Counted from the stretch's first letter, positions 52,630 to 61,730 are shown. The stretch: DNA of 64,000 nt from UBA4877 sp002399285 (GCA_036771835.1 DAIPGN010000010.1:1-64000), one strand, 5' to 3'. Notes: a model not told the origin generated them from the letters alone. A program made the numbers and translations.

Positions 52630-53450
52630 TATTTAGCACACAATCTATTAATGTGTAACATCAAATATAAAAGTTCTTCTTCATTTAATTCCCATTTCAT
52701 ATGGTTCTTGAGATATTTATCAATTTCAAGCATGCACGAATAGGTATCGGGATATTTTGCCCTCATCAGATCATAAAGCAGACGGTTATCACTGGACACC
52801 TCACTCTTTTTATTGCGCCTCATGATCAGATAACGCATATGGATAGTGAAACGCGAATACTCAAACGTATCTTTATCAATTTCAAAGCCGAATTTTTCCT
52901 CGATTATCTTTATGATCGCATCGATCACTCTGATCGTTTTCATGGTCTCAACCATGTTGTTCATACCGTTTTCCGCATTGATAAAATGCAGCGCGATGGA
53001 CGTAACTTCACTTTCCGGGAGCTTGACCCCCAGTTCCCTCTCGATCACATCAAGCGCTCTTTCTCCGATTATTGTCTCCGCAGCATAAAGATGCCTTATT
53101 TCCAAACTGAGAGGATTTCTTATATCTATATTGCCCTTAAAACGGTCTATTGCAAACGATATGTGATCCGCCAGCGTGAACACAAGATTGGGATTTAAAT
53201 CTACCGACAGCATGGAGCTCCCCGTCTTAACGATCCTATCAGTCACGGCAAAAATCTTCTCATCAATGCTGTCTAATAAGCCTATATATTTTTGATCGAT
53301 TCCATAAAAAGTCCTGTCGACCTTAGATAGATCCTCTAACTCATAAGGCATCGGGTGAAAGCCAATGCCCTTTCCCATAACGATAATTTCGCAGTTATTT
53401 CCATCTAATGCCTGAGCAACATTATTATTTATCTTTTTGATAATTTTCAT
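52629..53450 (-). CDS. licT: BglG/LicT family transcription antiterminator
   Basis: A 273-residue antiterminator. It has an N-terminal CAT RNA-binding domain (MKIIKKINNNVAQALDGNN) and two PRD domains with histidines for PTS phosphorylation (FTLADHISFAIDR near 112; EIRHLYAAE near 153; SIALHFINAE near 184; FTIHMRYL near 225). It binds RAT elements before itself and before EIIBC. Autoregulated. Confidence 0.93.
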   Translation of the reverse strand: MKIIKKINNNVAQALDGNNCEIIVMGKGIGFHPMPYELEDLSKVDRTFYGIDQKYIGLLDSIDEKIFAVTDRIVKTGSSMLSVDLNPNLVFTLADHISFAIDRFKGNIDIRNPLSLEIRHLYAAETIIGERALDVIERELGVKLPESEVTSIALHFINAENGMNNMVETMKTIRVIDAIIKIIEEKFGFEIDKDTFEYSRFTIHMRYLIMRRNKKSEVSSDNRLLYDLMRAKYPDTYSCMLEIDKYLKNHMKWELNEEELLYLMLHINRLCAK

Positions 53451-53509
53451 AAAAAAATGTTACTCCTTTCCATACATAACAAATAAGGCTCTTCTGAGCT
53501 CTATTCAAT

Positions 53510-53537
53510 GGTTATGCCTGCAAAGCAGTAACAATCC
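53510..53537 (-). promoter_or_regulatory. LicT antiterminator (RAT) before licT
   Basis: GGATTGTTACTGC (53537-53525), a short loop, then GCAGGCATAACC (to 53510) is an almost perfect RAT element. A GCTC-AGAA-GAGC terminator-like stem follows before licT. Confidence 0.85.
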
Positions 53538-53591
53538 ATTCCAAAAACATAACATCTTCAGTTATGTGAAGCAACTTTTTAAACTATTTAT

Positions 53592-53620
53592 TATTATAAA
53601 ACATTCTATCAGCGATGTCA
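53592..53620 (-). promoter_or_regulatory. Consensus promoter of the licT operon
   Basis: TTGACA (53620-53615), 17 bases, TATAAT (53597-53592) on the minus strand. Strong promoter checked downstream by the RAT/terminator. Confidence 0.85.
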
Positions 53621-53650
53621 AGGAATTCGTTTTTCTTGCCTGTGTTAGTT

Positions 53651-53696
53651 AAAAAGATAAGCCATGGGCAATCCCATCCTGCTTATTGCCCATGGC
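53651..53696 (-). terminator. Terminator of the galactitol-type PTS operon
   Basis: GCCATGGGCAAT (53661-53672) and ATTGCCCATGGC (53685-53696) form a perfect 12-bp stem with TTATCTTTTT after it on the minus strand. Confidence 0.85.
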
Positions 53697-53705
53697 TCAT
53701 AATAT

Positions 53706-54641
53706 TCATTTTATCTCTTCCACCGTAACTTTACTTAGTAAATTGTTTATTTCTTCTGTGACCAGGGAGGAAGTGCTCTCCGACATGGCGGCTGCGGCGC
53801 CCACGGCAACGCTGTATGCGAATGCCTCATCCGCCGGACAGCCGTCTGAAAGCCGGGAGGCCAGGCCGGCGACCATGGCGTCTCCGCAGCCTATCGTGTT
53901 TCTTCCTGCGATCTTAGGAGCCCTGGCCGTCAGTACCTTCTCCTTGAATACCATGACCGCGCCCTCCGCCCCCATGGATATCACCGCGTTCTTTGCGCCG
54001 CCGTCCAGAAGGCTGCGCGCAGCCGCAATGATTTCATCCGGTGATTCCGGCATATGGCCCACGATCTGAGATAATTCCTGCATGTTTGGCTTGACAAAAT
54101 CGGGTCTTGCCGGCAGACTGCCTTTAAGCTCCTGCGCTCCGCTGTCAATGATCGTAATACATCCCGCCTCTTTAGCCATCAGCACCAATTCGGCAAAGAA
54201 GCTTTTGGGGACCCCGTCCGGCAGCGCCCCGGTAAAGACCATGATGGAAGAACCGGCTGCCAAACCCATGACTTTTTCTTTGATCTCAGACAGAGCGCCG
54301 CCGGATATCTGGAAGTTGGGCCCGGTGATCATCGTCGAACGCCCCGTCTTTTGCTCCGCTATTATATAGTCGATCCTGGTCTCCACATCCTTCTGCAGCA
54401 CGAGCTGATAGGCCAGGCCCTTTTCTTCCAGCGATTTTTTCACATCTTCTTCCGACCTGCCGCCGACCACTCCGACTATGACGGGGTCGCAGCCGATCTG
54501 CTTTATAACGGATGCGACGTTGACCGCCTTGCCGCCCAGATTGCCCGATACCTTATCGCTGCGGTTGCAGTTGTCCAGCTCCAGCTCCGGCAGAAATATT
54601 ATCTTATCAAAGGATATGCTCAATCCGACACATGTGATCAT
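53706..54641 (-). CDS. PfkB family sugar phosphate kinase (1-phosphofructokinase/tagatose-6-P kinase type)
   Basis: A 311-residue PfkB kinase with NLGGKAVNVASVIKQIG (substrate loop, near residue 32) and the catalytic NTIGCGDAMVAGLASR (Asp near 253). It would add a second phosphate to the imported sugar phosphate. Last gene of the LevR-controlled operon. Sequence alone does not separate fructose 1-phosphate from tagatose 6-phosphate. Confidence 0.85.
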   Translation of the reverse strand: MITCVGLSISFDKIIFLPELELDNCNRSDKVSGNLGGKAVNVASVIKQIGCDPVIVGVVGGRSEEDVKKSLEEKGLAYQLVLQKDVETRIDYIIAEQKTGRSTMITGPNFQISGGALSEIKEKVMGLAAGSSIMVFTGALPDGVPKSFFAELVLMAKEAGCITIIDSGAQELKGSLPARPDFVKPNMQELSQIVGHMPESPDEIIAAARSLLDGGAKNAVISMGAEGAVMVFKEKVLTARAPKIAGRNTIGCGDAMVAGLASRLSDGCPADEAFAYSVAVGAAAAMSESTSSLVTEEINNLLSKVTVEEIK

Positions 54642-54651
54642 CTTTTCCGCT

Positions 54652-55251
54652 TTACTTTTTTGGCTCTATCGTAGTCGCGGTCGATCCCATAGAGCGCACT
54701 ATGCTGTACATCTTTGCAGCCTCTTCCACGATGAAGGAATTCAGCAGCGCCTTATCGAGGTCCTCCGCTACCGCAACGGCTCCATGGTTCTGCATCAATA
54801 CCGCATTTGCCTTGCCGAGCGTGGCGGTTATATTTTCGGCTTCAATATCCGAACCGTTTTGTGCATAGGGCGATACCTTTATGTCCCCCCTTATCTTTGA
54901 GGAGACCTCTATATTTATTACGGGTATTGCCTCATTGGCCACTGAAAATGCCGTTGCATACGGTGAATGGGTGTGAACGACGGCCTTGATCTCGGGACGG
55001 TTCTTCATTATCTTCAAGTGGAATTTAGTCGATGACGAAGGCTTTCCGCCCTCGAGAACATTGCCGTCCATATCCACTACGCATAAGATATCGGGCGTTA
55101 CGGAACCCAAAGCTGCCTTTGTCGGAGTGATGACGACCAGCCCCGTTTCCTCATCCCTTGTGCTGACATTGCCCGAAGCTCCTCTGACCAGTTCCTCACT
55201 GGCCAGCCTGTTGGCTACGTCCGCAACCTTCTTCTTTAACTCTTCCAGCAT
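54652..55251 (-). CDS. Class II aldolase/adducin family protein lacking the catalytic acid
   Basis: A 199-residue protein like fuculose-1-phosphate aldolase. Zinc ligands are present (VVHTHSPYA and MQNHGAVAV) and so is GNVSTRD. The catalytic Glu of PSSE is Ser at residue 74 (GKPSSSTKFHLK). The Asp seen in ribulose-5-phosphate epimerases is also absent. Aldolase, epimerase or a new lyase activity are possible. Between EIIC and the PfkB kinase. Confidence 0.78.
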   Translation of the reverse strand: MLEELKKKVADVANRLASEELVRGASGNVSTRDEETGLVVITPTKAALGSVTPDILCVVDMDGNVLEGGKPSSSTKFHLKIMKNRPEIKAVVHTHSPYATAFSVANEAIPVINIEVSSKIRGDIKVSPYAQNGSDIEAENITATLGKANAVLMQNHGAVAVAEDLDKALLNSFIVEEAAKMYSIVRSMGSTATTIEPKK

Positions 55252-55269
55252 TATAACTACCCCCTATAT

Positions 55270-56544
55270 TTAAAAGATTGATTTAAGCAAACTTATAATT
55301 TGAACGATCACATAAGACACTATCTGCTGCCCGCCCTCAAGACATGTTATAGCCTGTCCGGGAACAGGGGATACGAAGCCTACAGTATTCGCAAGATCCG
55401 TAAATATCGGCGCAAAGTAGGTAGCGATAAGCAATACTCCCGCCATACATACGGTACCCATCAGCACGCCTCTGAAAATATTGCCGTGCGACATGGCCAA
55501 GGCCCATACGATATACACCGGCAACGCGCCTAGATCGCTGAAAGGCAGCGTCTTATTCCCGGGAAGAATAACTGCCAGGATTATCGTTATTGGAATAAGC
55601 AGGAGCCCTGTCGTGATTACGCTGGGGTCGCCTATTAAGACGGCCACATCCAAGCCTATATAGAACTTGCCGTCGGAGAAGCGATCCTGCATATATTCGC
55701 GGGCTGCCTCGGACAGCGGAGCCATGCTTTCCATGAGCATTCCCACCATCTTGGGAAGGATCGTCATAGCCGCCGCCGTATTTATGGCTAAGTTCAAAGT
55801 GGCACTGAAGTCATATCCGGCGAAGATACCGAGAGCTCCTCCTATTATCAGACTGAAGATCATAGGTTCGCCAAATACGCCGAGTTTCTCTTCCACTCCC
55901 TCGGGATTTATATCGATATCCCTGATGACCGGGATCCTGTCGATGACCCAGTTTAACGCGTAATAGACCGGGGCCCATCCGACGGTGGATAAATGAGGAA
56001 TGGATATGCCCTCTATGTGCCAATAGTCTTCAACTAAAGGCGCCGTCCAGTCCGCCAGCTTGAAGGTTATTACGGCAAGCAATATGCCGGTCAATCCTGC
56101 TAATAAAAAGTTATGCGTTACAAAGTATACCGCCGCTGCTCCAAATATCCAGTGATAATAGTTTTGGAAGTCAACGTCCAGCGTTTTGGTCCAGCGCATC
56201 TTAAGCATTACCATATTTGCTATAAGACCGCCCAGGAATACGATAACAAAGAAGCGCGAGCCGAAAGTTATTGAAGCCAACACCGGCCAGCCGACATCTA
56301 AAATCTCCAGCTTGAACCCAAATCTGGTCACCGCCGCCTGAGCTGCCGGCCCGATATTATCCAGTAATAGGTTCAGGGCAAGGTAGACTCCGGTAAATGA
56401 AACGGCGAACAGCACCGCGCTGCGGAAGGCCCGGCCCGGTTTCATCTTGAAGAATATACCCAGAATAAAAATGAATACCGGAACGACGAGAACAACGCCA
56501 AGATCCATCCATGCTTTGACAACCTGCGTTAATACTGCACTCAT
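55270..56544 (-). CDS. PTS galactitol-type EIIC component
   Basis: A 424-residue membrane protein of the GatC/SgcC class, with about ten helices and the motifs FGEPMIFSLIIGGALGIFAGYD (near residue 225) and IGDPSVITTGLLLIPI (near 308). Forms the channel for an alditol or ketose. The EIIB gene is 14 bases upstream. Confidence 0.9.
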   Translation of the reverse strand: MSAVLTQVVKAWMDLGVVLVVPVFIFILGIFFKMKPGRAFRSAVLFAVSFTGVYLALNLLLDNIGPAAQAAVTRFGFKLEILDVGWPVLASITFGSRFFVIVFLGGLIANMVMLKMRWTKTLDVDFQNYYHWIFGAAAVYFVTHNFLLAGLTGILLAVITFKLADWTAPLVEDYWHIEGISIPHLSTVGWAPVYYALNWVIDRIPVIRDIDINPEGVEEKLGVFGEPMIFSLIIGGALGIFAGYDFSATLNLAINTAAAMTILPKMVGMLMESMAPLSEAAREYMQDRFSDGKFYIGLDVAVLIGDPSVITTGLLLIPITIILAVILPGNKTLPFSDLGALPVYIVWALAMSHGNIFRGVLMGTVCMAGVLLIATYFAPIFTDLANTVGFVSPVPGQAITCLEGGQQIVSYVIVQIISLLKSIF

Positions 56545-56558
56545 TTACATCTCTCCTC

Positions 56559-56942
56559 TCATTCTTTTTTTTCTGTTCTTTCTTTTATATATTGGATGAT
56601 TTCACTTATGATGCGGTCTCTGTCCGCACCTCCTGTCAAAAAGCACATTGCGGGATAATATACGACGTCCTTTACTATGGCGGGATCGACCGGAGAAGTG
56701 GTCATTACTATGTCCGGATTGATCTGCTTGATCTCCATCGGCAGGTCATATATCCTCTTCCTGTAGATCTCAAAACCCCTGACCTTATTATCCTTAAGCT
56801 TTTCTCTTAACAGTGTCTCCACAATAGCCGACGTTGCAACCGATGTCCCGCATGCTATTATTATCTTTACCTTGCCGGCATTGTAAGCCGCCTTCTCGCC
56901 ATTTGGAACGTCTTTCCTGGCCTTATTGAACATTGCGCTCAC
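56559..56942 (-). CDS. PTS galactitol-type EIIB component
   Basis: A 127-residue EIIB with the P-loop-like cysteine site IIIACGTSVATSAIVE (Cys near residue 32). It has an N-terminal extension of about 20 residues compared with GatB. Confidence 0.88.
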   Translation of the reverse strand: MSAMFNKARKDVPNGEKAAYNAGKVKIIIACGTSVATSAIVETLLREKLKDNKVRGFEIYRKRIYDLPMEIKQINPDIVMTTSPVDPAIVKDVVYYPAMCFLTGGADRDRIISEIIQYIKERTEKKE

Positions 56943-56955
56943 CTCCTCTCTTTTA

Positions 56956-57432
56956 TCAGGACACGATCGAAGTAAAACCAGACTGTAACAACCTCATAAC
57001 TTCCTTTATATCCTTGGTATTTATCAATTTGCTAAGCAGCTCTTTATCCTGTATTATGGCAATTATGTTTTTCAGGGCGCCTATCTGCAGGTTTGAATCG
57101 GTCAATGCCAACATAAATATGATGCGGACGTCGGTTTCTTCCCGAGGGTTCTCCATTACATTGAATTTTATCGGACTTTTAAGAACCGCCACAGCGATGC
57201 CCGGTTTGATCACATGTTCTTTGTCCGCATGCGGTATGGCTACGCCTATATCCTCCGTTGACAGACCCGTGGGAAAGATGCCCTCCCTATCCAGTACGGC
57301 CTTGGTAAAACTTTCCCTGACGTAGCCGTTTGATATCAGTACCGACGCCAATGACTGCAGTGCTTCCTCTTTCGTTTTGGCTTCCATATCCGCCTTGATT
57401 AGAGCCTCATTAAATAAGCTCGGATAGGCCAT
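56956..57432 (-). CDS. PTS EIIA component (fructose/mannitol/galactitol type)
   Basis: A 158-residue PTS-2 EIIA with the active histidine in VAIPHADKEHVI (near residue 68). First gene of the operon EIIA, EIIB, EIIC, aldolase-like, PfkB. Preceded by a leader of about 175 nt and a -24/-12 promoter. Confidence 0.92.
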   Translation of the reverse strand: MAYPSLFNEALIKADMEAKTKEEALQSLASVLISNGYVRESFTKAVLDREGIFPTGLSTEDIGVAIPHADKEHVIKPGIAVAVLKSPIKFNVMENPREETDVRIIFMLALTDSNLQIGALKNIIAIIQDKELLSKLINTKDIKEVMRLLQSGFTSIVS

Positions 57433-57569
57433 CGATATACCCCCATCTTTAAATATAGTTTTTATTTGATCGCCTGTTTCTCCATGCCACTTGACGCACA
57501 GGACCGAATATGTTAAAGACAGCGCGATAAATTAATGATGCTCTAACATTTACACGTTGCTATTTGCGC

Positions 57570-57586
57570 AAGTAAACATTTTACTT
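57570..57586. repeat. Inverted repeat in the leader of the galactitol-type operon
   Basis: AAGTAAA and TTTACTT (7-bp arms, 3-base spacer) lie about 20-37 bases after the predicted sigma-54 start point. Could be an operator or a small hairpin. Confidence 0.4.
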
Positions 57587-57618
57587 AAGGTCAAATGAAC
57601 ATCTGCATAGATAAGTCT

Positions 57619-57634
57619 TGCAAGAGTTGTGCCA
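57619..57634 (-). promoter_or_regulatory. Sigma-54 promoter of the galactitol-type PTS operon
   Basis: TGGCACAACTCTTGCA on the minus strand is a full match to the -24/-12 consensus. It begins two bases after the LevR-like gene's stop codon. Predicted start near 57607. Confidence 0.88.
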
Positions 57635-57635
57635 A

Positions 57636-60629
57636 CTAATCGGCCCGATTTGTGCCGGAAGACAAAAATTTCATAATGATCTTCTTGACTTCAAGCGGGG
57701 TATGGGCTTTTAACAGTCTGGAAATAAATTCTTCATTTCTTATGAGACCGTATAACTGTGATATAACTCTCCCCGAGTCCTCTTTTAGGGCCAGCATGAA
57801 CACAATCCGGGCCGTTTTTGTCTCTTCCCAGCTGACGGGGTCCTTAAGTATTGCTATGGCAATGGCCTGCTTCTTAACGTTTGCCGGTTCCCCGTGGGGA
57901 ATGGCTATATTATTTTCAATAGTGGTCGGACTCAATATCTCCCTGTGGTATACGTCCAATAAGAACTGCCTTCCGACAAACTTGTGATTTATCAGGCTGT
58001 AGCCCAGAGTATCTATTACCTTGTTTTTGTCTTCGTACTTCTTATCGACCAGAATCAAATCATTGAAGATCACGTCTTTTAAAGCGAGCCCCTTATCCTC
58101 TCTTTTTACCGGTACTTTCTCCTCATTGGGTCTGATCATCTGCTTTATCCTATTGATGCCGCTACCGCTTAAAATACTTTCCAACGATATGAATGGGATG
58201 CCGGCCGCTTCAGGATCCAGCGTGCCGACGATGGCCAGGACGTCTCTCTTGCTCTTAATGGTATCTATGCGCGGTTTTATGTCCTCGGCATCTATAAATC
58301 CCACGGGTATTATTTCTGCGTATTCGCCGATCCCCGGTATCATCTTCTGCAATATCCTCTTTATCCTGACCGCCGTGCCCTCTCCAGTTATGCATATGGT
58401 AATGATGGCCCTTTTATCCGTACCGGCATTCCCATCGTTTGTTCCAAACTCACCGAGGTCCGCAGTATTTTTCCCTATGCTTCCGGCGATTTCACTCAGA
58501 CTGGTATCGGGCAGTATGGCCCTTCTTACGGCTTCAAGCACCATGGTCGTACTGACATTATCCAGGGTCTTTGTTTCAATGCCGGTTTTTTCCGTTATGA
58601 TTTTTCCAAACGTTATCATCGATCCCATATCGACAAGCAGCAGCACGCCCTTGCCTTCATCGGCCATTTTCACTACCTCTAAAGTCCTGTCCAGCATTAT
58701 CTGCGGCTTTTCATCCAGTTCCATTTCCACCCCTACGGCATGTTCCACACCCAACAGCTTATTGGCCACGTCGGCCATTCCCCTGGCAACGTGTCCATGG
58801 GACAGAACTACTATCCCTATTCTGCCGTTTACGTTATCCTTGGGGTTGGTCGCTATGCGCAGATACATCGCCACAAACCCGATCTCGTCCTCCGGTATCC
58901 CGTAGCCCAGGGAATCCTCCATAACCCTGACCATTTCCGCGGCTACTTCATATTCAAATTTATAGTGCTGCTTTATATTATCCAACTGGGGATTTTCTAC
59001 GGCCTTGCCCTGCTCTATCCTGTTTATGGTCGCGCTCAAATGCATAGCGAGGCAGACGAACAAGCTGTTGCCGACCTTTCCTATTTTTTGCTCAACTATT
59101 TTGACCATACTGTCGACGATATCCATCACATTCTGGCCCACAATACCGGCCAGGTTCTGGCGTTCTATTGCTCCGGGGTTTTCTCCGAAATGCCTTATCA
59201 TCTGCTGGAATTTATTTTCGATCTTCTTATCGATCAGTCGGTTTATTTCCTCTTGTTCCAGCCCCTGATCCTGAAGCTCCTTGTACTTGCTTTCAATGAA
59301 TTCATATATGTCCTGCGGGAGGACGTACAGATCCTTTTGATGCGCGACATACGTTTCCGGCTGTCCCGGAGATATATAGAGGTCTCCCACGACCAAATCG
59401 CTGTCCTCAATATTCGCCGCATCCCTTTTTGGCGATCTTTCCTCGATATGAGCAGGCAGACACCTATCATCTATCTTGACCGCCTCGTGCCGCCCGCCCA
59501 TATACATCAGGAAGCCCCTAGCGCAGGCCACCTGTATGTCGCTGCGGAGCTGGCCGATATTGCCCGGACAATCGTATATCAGCAACTTATTTATCGCCTC
59601 TTCGGCAACGTTTATCTTTACCTGTATCCGGTTGGCTTCGCTGTAAAAGAACTCCTTTATTATTTCATAGCGTTCGGAAAGAGGCCTGGCCGACAGAGGA
59701 GGAATTTGGATTATCATGGGTATCCTCCGCCTGAATGTCAGCAGCAGGGAGGATTCGATGTCTTCGGTGGTAGCCGCTATTATCATGACCTTCGCTTCCC
59801 TGACTGTGTCCGTCTCGCCCAGTCTTCTGTACATGCCCTTATCCATCAAAAAATACAGCAGCTCCTGACCCTCCGGCGGAAGCCTGTGCACCTCGTCCAA
59901 AAATAAAATGCCTCCGTTGGCCTTCTCTACGAGGCCCTCCTTACCGGTATCAGCACCCGTGAAGGCGCCCCTGACGTATCCGAAAAGTTGCGACAGCAAA
60001 AGATTGGGATTTTCAGCATAATCCGCACAGTTAAAAATAATAAAGGGGGATTTGGACGATGCCCTGCCCGACTCGATCGCAAAGTTATACATGGACTCCG
60101 CCAGGTTGCTCTTTCCCACGCCCGTCGGCCCGATGATCAGCGTATGAAGGCCGTTGGGCGGGTAGAGAATGGCCGCTTTGGCCTGTTGGATCTGTGTCTT
60201 TAAACTCCCGTCGTAACCTATGATCTTCTCAAAGGAAACGGAGGTTGAATAGTAATTTGTCCTGTTTTCAGGAGTCATGGCCTCCGCAGTCTCTTTTTCA
60301 GGGAGATCCTTCCGGTCATCCTCGGCCGGGCCGGGACCGGCCTCGCTCTTCCTCAATTCCGCTATGGTATGCCGCGAAACCGTATATCCCTTTTGATTTA
60401 TTATTTGAGTAAGCTGCCTGTCGGTGGTCTTGCCGTCATTCAATAATATTTCCTTGATATCCTGAATGAGATATGGCTTACGCCTTTCTCTGGAATCGGG
60501 AATATCCAGTTTGTTTCTCAGGACCGTGATCTCGTCTCTGCGAACTCCCAGGTTTTCCGCCAATTGATCATCCGTATACGGCCTCTTTTTATCCTCGTCC
60601 CGTATCAATTGCAGCAGTTCCTGCTTCAT
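57636..60629 (-). CDS. LevR-like sigma-54 activator with PTS regulatory domains
   Basis: A 997-residue activator. An N-terminal HTH region (about 1-95) is followed by an AAA+ domain (GPTGVGKSNLAESM; FGYVRGAFTGADTGKEG, about 130-400) and a PRD with histidines (about 440-550). An EIIA-Man domain (IGIVVLSHGHVARGMADV near 560) and an EIIB-like segment (ITICITGEGTAVRI) come next. The C-terminal domain is a PTS-2 EIIA (NNIAIPHGEPANV) in place of the second PRD of Bacillus LevR. Phosphorylation by PTS proteins should tune activity. ATG 60629 has GGAGG upstream. Confidence 0.9.
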   Translation of the reverse strand: MKQELLQLIRDEDKKRPYTDDQLAENLGVRRDEITVLRNKLDIPDSRERRKPYLIQDIKEILLNDGKTTDRQLTQIINQKGYTVSRHTIAELRKSEAGPGPAEDDRKDLPEKETAEAMTPENRTNYYSTSVSFEKIIGYDGSLKTQIQQAKAAILYPPNGLHTLIIGPTGVGKSNLAESMYNFAIESGRASSKSPFIIFNCADYAENPNLLLSQLFGYVRGAFTGADTGKEGLVEKANGGILFLDEVHRLPPEGQELLYFLMDKGMYRRLGETDTVREAKVMIIAATTEDIESSLLLTFRRRIPMIIQIPPLSARPLSERYEIIKEFFYSEANRIQVKINVAEEAINKLLIYDCPGNIGQLRSDIQVACARGFLMYMGGRHEAVKIDDRCLPAHIEERSPKRDAANIEDSDLVVGDLYISPGQPETYVAHQKDLYVLPQDIYEFIESKYKELQDQGLEQEEINRLIDKKIENKFQQMIRHFGENPGAIERQNLAGIVGQNVMDIVDSMVKIVEQKIGKVGNSLFVCLAMHLSATINRIEQGKAVENPQLDNIKQHYKFEYEVAAEMVRVMEDSLGYGIPEDEIGFVAMYLRIATNPKDNVNGRIGIVVLSHGHVARGMADVANKLLGVEHAVGVEMELDEKPQIMLDRTLEVVKMADEGKGVLLLVDMGSMITFGKIITEKTGIETKTLDNVSTTMVLEAVRRAILPDTSLSEIAGSIGKNTADLGEFGTNDGNAGTDKRAIITICITGEGTAVRIKRILQKMIPGIGEYAEIIPVGFIDAEDIKPRIDTIKSKRDVLAIVGTLDPEAAGIPFISLESILSGSGINRIKQMIRPNEEKVPVKREDKGLALKDVIFNDLILVDKKYEDKNKVIDTLGYSLINHKFVGRQFLLDVYHREILSPTTIENNIAIPHGEPANVKKQAIAIAILKDPVSWEETKTARIVFMLALKEDSGRVISQLYGLIRNEEFISRLLKAHTPLEVKKIIMKFLSSGTNRAD

Positions 60630-60977
60630 ATAGAAACACCTCCGATATTGTTGACAGTGCCGGTTCCTCATTTTTCCGCGAAGTTTTTTTATTATGCCGG
60701 GTGATACAAGGTTTATTATATATCACCATCTCCAGATACATTCATCATAAGGTCGACGCCGGGTTTTTACACTCTTTTTACCATAGAATTGACAAGGTAT
60801 ATTGTGGATGTTTTATTTCCCGGCAAAATTTGATATATACTTTTCTAAAATACCTTATCTTCGTGCAACGCACAATACTTTTTATGAAAATCCCCTTTAG
60901 ATCAACAGAGCGGCTGCAATTTTTCTGTATATCTAAAGGGGGTATTTGGATCGTTTGTTTTACGGCATACCCAAGTC
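60630..60977. other. Intergenic region upstream of the LevR-like gene
   Basis: Holds the LevR-like gene's ribosome site, an inverted repeat GGTGATA/TATCACC (60700-60727) without T-run, and the terminator described at 60887-60941. No gene or clear promoter was recognised. Confidence 0.5.
60887..60941 (-). terminator. Terminator of the LevR-regulated TIM-barrel gene
   Basis: CCCCTTTAGAT (60892-60902) and ATCTAAAGGGG (60931-60941), an 11-bp stem with a loop that can itself fold, then ATTTTC on the minus strand. Confidence 0.7.
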
Positions 60978-61649
60978 TCAGCGGTTCAGGTAGTCCGCCA
61001 CGCTCACGATCTGTTCTCTGAAGGAGCCGTTTTCAACGAATTTTTTCTCAAAGAAGGCGCTGCCGATGGTAAATCCCCATGGATTCAATTCCCTTACCTT
61101 ATCTATCCTCTGGAAGCTGGATATGCTTCCCGCCATGACCACGGGCACCTTTAAAGCCTTGATGAATTTATCCGCAAGCTCTTCCGGGTCCCCCTGCACA
61201 TAGCGGTAAGCCAATATATCAAAACCGGGAACGCCTTTAGACTCCATCATCCGGGCCTGTGCGACGATCTCCTCAACGGAGCCTTCCAATATGCTCGGAT
61301 TGCCGCTCACCTTTCCGCAGAATGGGAAATACTTGACCGGCGAGTCTTTGAGCAGCTCAAAGACCGAATCATAATAAGTGGTCCCCATCAGATAGTCAAA
61401 GCCGCATTCGGCAGCCAGCTTTGCTCCCGAAAGGCATTCCTCTTCGGTGTAGGTCACCACCTCCAAAAAGGTGGTCTTATTTTCCTTTTTCATTTCACTC
61501 ACAAGCTGCTTCATCTGTCCCTTGGGAAGGCCGATGTCCTTAAAACCCCAGCATGCCACAGGCAGGTCCCTGCATTCGTCAAATACCTCCAGCGCATTCC
61601 CGACCGTCTGATCATTATGGGTCAACATTATTATCAACTCAGGTTTCAT
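60978..61649 (-). CDS. TIM-barrel protein of the LevR regulon
   Basis: A 223-residue (beta/alpha)8 protein. The C-terminal phosphate site VVMAGSISSFQRIDKVRELNPWGFTIGSAFF resembles those of KDPG aldolase, NanE and HisA-like enzymes, so it probably acts on a sugar phosphate. The first strand holds LTHNDQTVGN. ATG 61649 is preferred to 61715 because AAAGGAG lies upstream and the promoter's start point is near 61720. Its own perfect sigma-54 promoter ties it to the PTS operon 3 kb away. The exact reaction is unknown. Confidence 0.7.
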   Translation of the reverse strand: MKPELIIMLTHNDQTVGNALEVFDECRDLPVACWGFKDIGLPKGQMKQLVSEMKKENKTTFLEVVTYTEEECLSGAKLAAECGFDYLMGTTYYDSVFELLKDSPVKYFPFCGKVSGNPSILEGSVEEIVAQARMMESKGVPGFDILAYRYVQGDPEELADKFIKALKVPVVMAGSISSFQRIDKVRELNPWGFTIGSAFFEKKFVENGSFREQIVSVADYLNR

Positions 61650-61730
61650 AGTATCTACAACTCCTTTGGCTAATTGTTTTGTTATTTCTCGCTTGCACAT
61701 TTCTGTTACTTTCATACGAATACATATAAG

